Assembly: GCA_951640165.1 (NCBI GenBank)
Contig: OX621259.1
Span: 1,302,001-1,366,000 of the forward strand
DNA: 64,000 bases
Direction of reading: 5' to 3'
Source of the DNA: Pseudoips prasinana
Taxonomy: Eukaryota; Arthropoda; Insecta; Lepidoptera; Nolidae
Shown here: positions 56,462 to 64,000 of the stretch, piece by piece
Numbering within the stretch: the stretch's first letter is position 1
How the letters are laid out: each line of letters starts with the position of its first letter
Notes under the pieces: generated by a model
Databases searched by the model: none
Seen by the model: the letters and a program-made list of their open reading frames with translations, nothing else
What the model was told of the DNA's origin: nothing
Translations under genes and position numbers: made by a program

Positions 56462-56815
56462 TGACGGCGTTTACGTCAAAACGTCAGGTTGACACGACTG
56501 TCAATGTCAACCTAGCGAAGCGTCATTGTCGATGGTGGTGTGGGCGGCCATCTTGAAGTCACTTTTGAACGAGACGGCGCCCGCGCACCACGCTTGTGAC
56601 GAATCGCTGAGAATCTTCGCCATCACGATATTTTAAGATTTAATTTGATTGATTTTACGTTGTAGTAATCACTAAACATCTAATTAAATCGTGATTCTTG
56701 TGAATTACGTTGATTGTAATTTGAAGTAATTTATTTCTGTTCCGCCCTCACCTACCCATAAAATTATAAGAGGATGAGTTGTGGTGAAGAGCCTTCAAGC
56801 CGTCCTGCCTCCACA
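56462..56815 (+). repeat. 5' LTR
   Basis: 354 bp, TG...CA ends. Contains the palindrome GGTTGACA..TGTCAACC near its start and an ATG at 56774 whose frame leaves the LTR and stops at 56867. Confidence 0.8.
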
Positions 56816-57720
56816 TCAGGCGTGGGATCAAGAACCGAAGATAAGCCACATGGTGAAGATATTTATTGAAAAATGTTTGAGCTAGAAAATAGCCGGATGT
56901 TGAGTCTGATGGAAGCGATTAAAAATCAAGTGAGCGCCCACAGTATAAAGCAACTCAAATTCGACCCCAAACTGACACAAACGCACGTGCTTGGGCATAC
57001 TGTTAACCTTTGTTTCGGTGAAAATCATTTATAATAGCTATGGTGCGCTGAAAAGCACGGCGTCGCAGTGGCTATCACAAATATCGTTCCTTGAGATGCG
57101 GTGGTTGCAGATTCGAGCTATTTACTCCACGGAATGATAGTGTTGAAACACCCGCGACTGACCTCATTAACCTGCAAAATAGCAAACGCAAGGAAAACGA
57201 ATATCTGTGCGTGACCGCACATAAACCTCAAAATGGACAAATATGACCGAAGACTACATTGCTGTCCACTGCACTGTCACATTCGTCAAATTTCCACAAC
57301 CACCTACAACGATTAGCCTTCAATACGGAGATTATTACGAGAAAGAAGCTGCAGCAAGAATTGAAACCGTCTACTTTTAGGAAAGGAATGCGCCTCAAGT
57401 AGCTGAATATAATTGTACACGCAAAACGATCCGAAACTGTATCGTTCTTAATGTGGTTTTATAGTGTTTTTAAAGTGCTTTTAAAGTGTTTTCAGTGCGG
57501 CCAGCTAGGACATGGTGCATGTGAGTGTCGTCCCAAAAAGAGAAGGTCAAAAACGCCGGCAGCGACCTGGTCTTCTGCGACCAGAAACCAGACATCGCTG
57601 CTGTTTACGCTGTGGCCATTTAGCTTCGAAGTGCAACCGTGGCAATGAACAACGTGATCACAAGAGATGCCCGTTAACGTCTACGTCGTTAACACACCAG
57701 AGAGGACATTTTGGTGAGTA
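56816..57720 (+). pseudogene. gag-like pseudogene inside the LTR element
   Basis: Fragments in changing frames: ENSRMLSLMEAIKNQV near 56885, then KKLQQELKPSTFRKG near 57340, and a zinc knuckle CFQCGQLGHGACEC (CX2CX4HX4C, 57487-57528). Shortly after, in another frame, CLRCGHLASKC suggests a second, damaged knuckle. Stops and frameshifts are numerous, so no Gag can be made. Its knuckle region resembles, but is clearly distinct from, that of the tandem array. Confidence 0.65.
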
Positions 57721-57957
57721 GTTCCATGTTTATACGTTTCTAGAGCTGATTGTTCACTTATGACTCATGAGCTGATTGCTCACAAGCTACAGACGGCTTA
57801 TAAATTTCGAGCAAAACTGTTTAATAATGTTGTTAATTATTCTTGTAGCTTACAAATTTCAACACAGATCGAGATCGATAATGTTTCGTTGTTTTTCATG
57901 GACAACCCAATCGTCGTTTACGTTATGATATCATGATTTAACGCTATACTTAAATAA

Positions 57958-58238
57958 TCGTCCGAGTCGGTTGCCTCGAGAGGGCTGACTTGTCATGGAT
58001 GATCGCTTGCTATATCCGAGACGAATTGTGTCGTCCAAGTCAGTTGCCTCGAGAGGGCTGACTTGTCATGGATGATCGCTTGCTATTTCCGAGACGAATT
58101 GTGTTGTCCGAGTCGGTTCCCTCGGGAGGACTGACTTGTTCTGGCTGCTTGCCTGCTAAGTGTAAGACGAATTGTGTCGTCCGGGTCACATCCTTGTTAG
58201 GATTGGCTTGTCTAGATGTTCACAAGAACGAAAATGTG
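57958..58238 (+). repeat. 73-bp minisatellite, four units
   Basis: Units at 57958, 58031 and 58104 are exactly 73 bp; a fourth, diverged unit (62 bp) follows at 58177. Units start TCGTCCGAGTCGGTTGCC and end GACGAATTGTG. Units 1 and 2 are nearly identical, later ones diverge. A 66-codon open frame across it is incidental. Confidence 0.85.
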
Positions 58239-58489
58239 CTGTCTGGGCTAAATTCTAGCCAGTTATGATATCTAATGCGTTTCTCGACTGGTCTTACTGA
58301 AGTGTAGTCCGAGTCACACCTCACGGTTGACTAAGCGGTACACTTGCCTGGTTAGTCCAAGTTATTAAATGTTTTTAGTGTTTGTATACTGATGAAAATT
58401 ATTAAGTCAGGATGAGCGAACGGACTATGCAGTTATCTTAGTTTGTTTCAGATAAATCGCCCGTGGACGGTCGTATGTCAGTCCGGCCG

Positions 58490-58843
58490 TGACGGCGTTT
58501 ACGTCAAAACGTCAGGTTGACACGACTGTCAATGTCAACCTAGCGAAGCGTCATTGTCGATGGTGGTGTGGGCGGCCATCTTGAAGTCACTTTTGAACGA
58601 GACGGCGCCCGCGCACCACGCTTGTGACGAATCGCTGAGAATCTTCGCCATCACGATATTTTAAGATTTAATTTGATTGATTTTACGTTGTAGTAATCAC
58701 TAAACATCTAATTAAATCGTGATTCTTGTGAATTACGTTGATTGTAATTTGAAGTAATTTATTTCTGTTCCGCCCTCACCTACCCATAAAATTATAAGAG
58801 GATGAGTTGTGGTGAAGAGCCTTCAAGCCGTCCTGCCTCGACA
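58490..58843 (+). repeat. 3' LTR
   Basis: Matches the 5' LTR over 354 bp with one difference. Preceded by CGGTCGTATGTCAGTCC, which is not purine-rich. Confidence 0.8.
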
Positions 58844-58847
58844 TATA

Positions 58848-59660
58848 TATTAAAAAATCCACTGGCATATGAATAATGTTTCAGTTATATATATTTTGTT
58901 CCATTTTTAGTACAAAAAATCCACAAAGACAAAAAGATGTAAAACACCCTTACCTGAAATATAACTACGTCTCATTTCTTAGCTTTATATAAAAATGAAT
59001 AACTTAGTATTATTCAAGCGCGGCACTGTCCCGCTACATACTGTACTACACTACGCACTGCAAACTTTGGCAATGTCGCAAAGTAAATATTAGTCAAACG
59101 GGAGTTAATTTTTAACCTGTATTCTGATTACCTAAACGCCGTAGTATGATTAACTGGAATTATTGACCCAGACAAACTTACACATTAGAGATAAGTTATC
59201 GAAAGCGATTTGGTTTGAGTTACTTGCCCATTTGTCTAAGAATCCAAGAGTGGCCATGATTTTTTCGAAGTAATGGGTATGGATTACAGTGTTCGTGCGT
59301 TCAAGGACTATTCGTAATCTTCCCCGGTTCTAAATTCATATATAATAGACTAAAATAAATAATTCTGCTCGGATGCTTCAAGCTATGTGGTTAGAGGGAA
59401 ATACGTTCTGCCGGGCTGAGATGTCTAAGTACTGAGATAATCCCGTATTCCAGTCCCACGACATTAAATATACATCAAGTGACTCCAGACATTAATATAC
59501 AGGTTTACTAATTGGGACAATATTAACCCACAGGTGGAATTCACTTACATTAGGTTTCGTGAATGTATCAGTAATTATATTCTGGTTAATTTGTGTGACA
59601 GTTATATCAATCTTAATATAGTGAGTATTTTTAGACGGCCTGGTTTCTCTAGCGATTCAA
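58848..59660. other. Unassigned sequence
   Basis: No gene or recognised element. Confidence 0.4.
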
Positions 59661-59667
59661 TTCGATG

Positions 59668-59800
59668 GACCGGTTGGTGTGGTTGGTAGATACAAGCCTT
59701 TCACGCTGCAGGTCGTTGGTTCGATTCCCATCCAGGACAGATGTCGGTTTGTCCTGAGTCCGGGTGTAGTTATATATATATATATATATATATATTATTA
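59668..59800 (+). mobile_element. SINE S1 head with a TA microsatellite
   Basis: 'GGTGTGGTTGGTAGATAC' and B box GGTCGTTGGTTCGATTCCC, then CATCCAGGACAGATG. The body is cut short by a (TA)n run at about 59771-59795. Confidence 0.75.
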
Positions 59801-60009
59801 TGTCGGAGATAGTTAAAAATTAAATTCGCCAACCAAGTTAGACATTTAGTTGGTACTGTACAAAACATTGTTGAGAGTATATTTTGATATTGTATTAGAT
59901 TATAGTTGTTAAAAAACAACTGTTATAACTTCACGATAATTCTTGTTAGATTATTTGATGAATTTTAATAATTACACTATTTGGATTTAGATCCTTTTTG
60001 TAAATTGTA

Positions 60010-60880
60010 TCGAGTAAACGCGTGACGTATTTCCGTACGCCATTGAACAGAGCTGTTTGGAGGGAGTAGGAGGCGTGGCCTACCCCCATATAAGAGCTCG
60101 CACTGGCTTGTAGCGGCAGCTGTCTCGTTTTGACAGTCGACGCGCACGGACACGTTCGTGCGCTCCTGGCTTTACCCGACTATTTCCGACCATACGTGCT
60201 CGTGCACGTTCGTCAGTCGAGATAAATCGATCGTTCGATTGGTTGAATCTCGGCAAACCTTCACACTATTAATTGGCGTAGTGGCGTCTTTTTCAAGACA
60301 GCGCTACCCCAATATAGTGTGTGTTTCTTAGTACTTTCGTGCCCCTTCGGGGAAAATCCACTTTTCTAGTGGTACTTGGTGGAAACGTAACCGTGCCAAC
60401 TAAGCCAAGTTAGTGTAGACCCAAGCACTAGGCCTTGCTCCTTCAGAGCAACGCCAGTTAATTGGAAGCGGTTTGGAATCATTGGCCTTGGGGGCTACCC
60501 TAGTCAACTCCAAATCGGAATCCCACCTCCTTAACCTACCTTCCCATTCTCTCTTGTTGTTTGGGTGCTGACGGCTTCAGCCCATATCGCCCTCTGCATT
60601 AGAGCTGCTAGGAACCCTTTCGCACAATAAGACTGGCGAGAGGGATACAAGCTTAGGGCTCACCATAGGTACACATACCTCCTCGTCTAACCCGGCGAGG
60701 AGGGTGATACACACACCAACACACCCTCGGGCCCGTCCAACCCGAGGCGATAGTTGTTAGGGACATTCAACTGTTAGAGCGACTGCCGAGAAGTTTCTTG
60801 TTAGTTCTTCTTCTCGGAACGCTCCGGGAGCGAACTAACGTAAATTTCGGTAGCTGTTAGGCTCTTAAAACCATCACAAG
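60010..60880 (+). other. Probable 5' untranslated region of a jockey-clade LINE
   Basis: About 870 bp of notably GC-richer sequence directly before the ORF1 ATG, unlike the AT-rich surroundings. It contains CT-rich and CCTCGTCTAACCCGGCGAGG-type palindromic stretches (about 60680-60700) but no open frame. The start of the element near 60010 is an estimate from the composition change. Confidence 0.55.
60089..60094 (+). promoter_or_regulatory. TATA-like box TATAAG
   Basis: TATAAG sits in CCCCCATATAAGAGCTCGC, about 790 bp before ORF1, with a GC-rich GGCGTGGCC just upstream. Jockey-type LINEs usually have TATA-less internal promoters, so this may be coincidence or an acquired promoter. Confidence 0.35.
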
Positions 60881-62670
60881 ATGGCCGCCCCCGTACCCGC
60901 CTCTATGGCTGATGTCACTAAAGACCCCCGCTTTATTGAGGCGGTCTTTAAATACATCAAGTCCGACCCAGTTGCCTGGACTAAACTGATGGAGACCGTC
61001 CATCAGACCATCATGTTAGAGGAACCTCTATCCCTCCCTTGCTCCGGCGCAACAGCGCAGGAACAACGTAGTCTCTCCGTCCCCTCCTCTTCTGCCCCGT
61101 TCACCCAGACGGACAGGCAGTCACCACTCCCCCGCAACCGCACCCCCTCTCCATCTCAGCCTCTAGCCACAGAGGAAGAGATGGACGTCGTACAACTAGA
61201 CAGCGACGACGATGCCCACAATGAGTGGACAACTGTCAAGCGCGGGAAAGCTGACAAGCGGACCCGCGCTGACAAGTCGTCGTCGTCTTCGTCTGGCAGT
61301 TCTTCGGGCTCTGATTCTGAGGCTTCGACTCAGGAGAAGAGCAAGAAGAGCGCCAAGACGAAGAAGTTGCGCACGGAGAGACCCTCCGTCGCAAACTCTG
61401 TCCCCTCTTCTACCACTACTAGTGCCCCCGCCTCTCAGGCAAGGGCCAAACCCTCTGGCTTCACGGCCAAGATCACAAAGCCCCCTCCTATCATGCTACT
61501 CAGCATCGATAAGTGGGAAGACTTATCTACCGCGCTAAAATCCAAAGGTGTAGTCGCACTTAGCACTACATACATCCTCAAGGAGCAGATGTACAAAATA
61601 CAGCTGCAGACCCCCACTGAGTACAGGACAACGACGGCCCTCTTTGATGCTCGTAAGGTAGACTACTACACTTACGGCACCGCTGAGAACAAAACACTCC
61701 GCGTGGTTATCCGCCGAGTCTGCCGTCACCTTCCTATCGACTCCATCACGGAGGACCTAATCACCCAAGGGTACCCCGTGAGAGAGGTGCATCGGATGCG
61801 CCGATCAAACGGTGGCGAGCCCTTCGATATGGTGCTGGTCCACCTAGACCACTCGAAGGAAGGACAGAAAATCCTTACTGTCCTAAAAACAGTTTGCGGC
61901 GTCGGCGGCATTGTCGTCGAGCCGCCGCGGCGAGGGACCGTACAGGGGCAGTGCCACAACTGCCAACTGTACGGGCACTCGACAAAGAACTGCCACGTCG
62001 CCCCGAGGTGTGTCAAATGCCTGACCCCAGGCCACCACACCTCCGAATGCCCCAGACCGAAAGACCGTAGCGAATGCTCCGAGCCACCTGGTTGTGTTAA
62101 CTGCCAGTCCCTGGGACACCCTGCGAACTATCGCGGCTGTCCCAAGGCACCGGCGAGGAGACCCGCCAGGAGGCCTCGCAGTAAGCGCAACGCTCGTAAG
62201 CCTCAGGCGCAGACTAGCTCCGCCAAGCCCCAAGCAAGCCCTCCCCCGCTAATGTCCTTGGATGTCCAACAGACATCCCTGCGACCAGCAAGACCACACT
62301 GGCCTCTGCCAGATTACGTCCCCTCGACCGCACCCAAGGCTGCGGGTGAGGTGGTCGCCCCTAAGGCTGTGCCAGTCCCAGTTAAAGCGGTGTCCCCCAA
62401 ACCCTCAACCAGCGCGTCCCCTCCCGCCCCAGCCCAATCGGGCTGGGCTTACAACCCGCTGACTAAGAAGTCACAGGTTCCAAAGGCCCCGGCCAAAGGA
62501 GCCCAGACTTCAGTCATCGGCCTCAGCGCCCAAAACCCGGGCACCCCAAGCGAACAGCAAAGGGCGCGCCTCAGGTTTTGCTGAGCGCATCAAGACTCAA
62601 GGTTGGGAGTTGCTCGACCAGTTTGAGGACCTCTCCCAGAGGGCCGAAGCTGATCCGACCAATATCCAAC
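60881..62670 (+). pseudogene. Jockey-clade LINE ORF1 (nucleic-acid-binding, CCHC), frameshifted and interrupted
   Basis: Starts ATG 60881 in a good context (CAAGATGG) and reads 567 codons to TGA 62582. Order: short N-terminal helix region, acidic and Ser-rich linker (SSSSSGSSSGSDSE, about 135-148), Lys-rich patch, a PRE_C2HC-like RNA-binding region (LRVVIRRVCRHLPIDSI to GGIVVEPP, about 273-352), three CCHC knuckles (358-371, 377-390, and 405-420 with H-X6-C), then a Pro/Ala/Lys-rich tail. Near 62570 the frame changes by an indel: the neighbouring frame continues GFAERIKTQGWELLDQFEDL to 62670, where another LINE has inserted. ORF1p of this type coats LINE RNA. ORF2 of this element is not in the window. 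Confidence 0.85.
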
Positions 62671-64000
62671 TTTTTTTTTTTTTTTTTAAAGTTCTTTATT
62701 TTCATATATAAGTAACAATAGTTAACAAGGCCCAGTGTACATAATAACTCCTGGGTTTAACAATCAAGTTTAGTACATTTCATGTTCACCAAGCGCGTTG
62801 CCTGTTATACATTTATATATAATAATGTTAATGTTTAATACAAGGTGAGGGTTGAGAACAAACATAAATTAAATGAATGCACACTTTGTATGAGTGTACA
62901 TTATGTTGGAACATAATAGATATATCCTGGTGGTCATACTTACAAGTAAATACCAGTAATTAACGATTGTTAATGATATTATCTTAACAACCGGGACCGA
63001 CGGATTAACGTGCTCTCCGAGGCACGGAGGGTAGAACGCCCTCATAATCGAATATATGGGAACTGCTTTTTATATTTGTATATTTGTACCTACTTACGTG
63101 CTTATTTTTATTTTTATAAAAGTTGATAGATAATTTGAGAATATAAACAAATAGTTTGGGAAAGTTGATTTTATCATGTAGTTTGGTTAGATTTGTCCGG
63201 AAAGGTGTATTATATGATTGTTTTAATATTCTGTTTTGGATAACTTGCAATTTCTGATGATTGGACTTTGAAGTGTTGTTCCATACTTGACACCCGTAGG
63301 TTATACAAGGTCTAATGAGGGTTGAATAAATTGAAAGCTTTGTGTGACTGCTTAGCGTAGATTTCCTATTTAGTAGAGGGCTGAGAGCTTTGCACGCTTT
63401 CGCTCCTTTAAGACGGAGGTTAAAAATGTGGCTATTCCAATTCAATTTGGTATCAAAAGTCAACCCTAAGTATCGAACCGATTTGCTCCACGGAATTGTG
63501 TGGCCTTCTATTTTTAGATTTCTAGATGGTATTTGTCTCTTGCGTGTAAACATAATGGCCTCTGTTTTTGTGGTGTTTAATTTTAGTTTCCACTTTTTGA
63601 AATACTCAGATAGTCCATCGAGTGCCAGTTGTAATCTACCAATGATTAAATCGGTGTCATCTGAAGTGGAGTAGCAAGCAGTATCATCAGCGAAACAAGC
63701 AAGGCTAGTACGCGTCTGTTTTGGTATGTCGTTTAGATAAATCAGGAAGAGTAAAGGGCCTAGGATTGATCCCTGGGGAACGCCGGCTGGGATGAGACAA
63801 GGTGATGATATCGAATCGCCTATATGTACCCTGAAGCTACGATTCGAAATATAAGAACTAATCAATTTAATTAATGAGGTTGGTAAGTTATAATTAATAA
63901 GTTTGTAAATAAGTCCCTGGTGCCAGACTGTATCAAACGCTTTTTCGATATCAAGTAGGAACATTCCAGTCGATTGTCCTAGGTTCAAATGATGTGCGGC
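62671..64000 (-). mobile_element. Minus-strand jockey-like LINE inserted in the ORF1 above
   Basis: Its poly(A) end appears as 17 T's at 62671-62687, followed by a 317-bp 3' UTR (62688-63004) and ORF2 reading out of the window. The insertion point is inside the ORF1 reading frame, so it postdates that element. A SINE-like block CGGAGAGCACGTTAATCCG lies at the ORF2 stop. Confidence 0.85.
63005..64000 (-). CDS. Jockey-like LINE ORF2 reverse transcriptase, 5' part beyond the window
   Basis: Open without interruption for 332 codons to the window edge; the true start lies beyond 64000. Visible motifs: FLLDIEKAFDTVWHQGL (motif A, catalytic D), IPAGVPQGSILGPLLFLIYLND (motif B), FADD in LACFADDTACY (motif C), LNTTKTEAIMF, and VRYLGLTFDTKLNWNSH (thumb). 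The C terminus has RPCITYGCQVWNNTSKSN and ends VPRRAR-stop at 63005. No lesion is visible, so this copy may be young. The endonuclease domain, if present, is outside. Confidence 0.88.
   Translation of the reverse strand, partial: AAHHLNLGQSTGMFLLDIEKAFDTVWHQGLIYKLINYNLPTSLIKLISSYISNRSFRVHIGDSISSPCLIPAGVPQGSILGPLLFLIYLNDIPKQTRTSLACFADDTACYSTSDDTDLIIGRLQLALDGLSEYFKKWKLKLNTTKTEAIMFTRKRQIPSRNLKIEGHTIPWSKSVRYLGLTFDTKLNWNSHIFNLRLKGAKACKALSPLLNRKSTLSSHTKLSIYSTLIRPCITYGCQVWNNTSKSNHQKLQVIQNRILKQSYNTPFRTNLTKLHDKINFPKLFVYILKLSINFYKNKNKHVSRYKYTNIKSSSHIFDYEGVLPSVPRRAR

Larger units (their letters stand above)
56462..58843 (+). mobile_element. Non-autonomous LTR retrotransposon, gag remnants only
   Basis: Two 354-bp direct repeats (56462-56815 and 58490-58843) begin TGACGGCG and end ACA, and differ at one position by eye (C 56812 / G 58840). 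TATA flanks both outer ends (56458-56461 and 58844-58847), a 4-bp duplication. The 1.67-kb interior holds a broken gag with CCHC motifs, then a minisatellite; no protease, reverse transcriptase or integrase. I find no polypurine tract next to the 3' LTR. TCAGGCGTGGGAT after the 5' LTR resembles the complement of a tRNA-Leu 3' end and could be a decayed primer site; tentative. Confidence 0.8.

Noticed and set aside
60010..60880. 5' LTR of a gypsy element
   Set aside because: No direct-repeat partner is present in the window, and the downstream gene is a jockey-type ORF1.
61212..61538. Arg-rich 108-codon frame and the minus-strand frames at 61435-62233
   Set aside because: Shadows of the GC-rich ORF1 in other frames.

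Overview
The window looks like non-genic nuclear DNA from an insect, most likely a moth or butterfly. I found no intact host gene, rRNA, true tRNA, CRISPR array or operon. The lepidopteran assignment rests on repeat families I recognise: tRNA-headed SINEs with a 'GTCGTGGGTTCGATTCC' B box, the short element ending 'GAGTCCGACTCGCACTTGG', repeats opening 'CTAGCTG(G)TGCCCGCG', ATCATC-tailed repeats, RTE tails ending in GATGATGAT, and a mariner. The species cannot be read from the sequence.

Layout. 1-9 kb: an intact mariner (878-2159) in AT-rich DNA with SINE, RTE and unclassified fragments. 9-14.3 kb: a foldback-like element with a 19-bp minisatellite, RTE tails, a 233-bp MITE, and two of the three copies of a 135-bp MITE that duplicates TA. 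14.6-17.2 kb: a 2.6-kb DNA transposon of a type I cannot place. It has about 40-bp inverted termini and a broken transposase-like gene on the minus strand; it sits inside one SINE and is itself hit by another. 17.6-24.4 kb: three decayed LINEs, a perfect 63-bp palindrome at the truncated end of one of them, and a three-unit tandem repeat.

24.4-41.9 kb: the dominant feature, a tandem array of fifteen about 1,150-bp units. Each unit carries the same broken gag-like gene of an LTR retrotransposon (capsid-type region plus two CCHC knuckles) and a 387-bp spacer. A block of four units is duplicated at an exact 4,601-bp offset, so a satellite has been built from a dead gag gene and is still evolving by unequal exchange. 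42-51.8 kb: LINE and SINE debris and unassigned AT-rich DNA.

51.85-55.7 kb: an almost intact R4/Dong-type LINE (AT-hook, YMDD reverse transcriptase, C-terminal CCHC and PD-D endonuclease) with a single in-frame stop, flanked by TAA runs. 56.46-58.84 kb: a young 2.4-kb LTR element (LTRs of 354 bp differing at one base, TATA target duplication) holding only gag remnants and a 73-bp minisatellite. 60-64 kb: a jockey-clade ORF1 interrupted by a second, minus-strand jockey-like LINE whose ORF2 runs off the window.

These elements do not work together as a pathway. The interest lies in nested insertion order, in satellite birth from a retroelement gene, and in the unclassified DNA transposon. All boundaries and identities were judged by eye.
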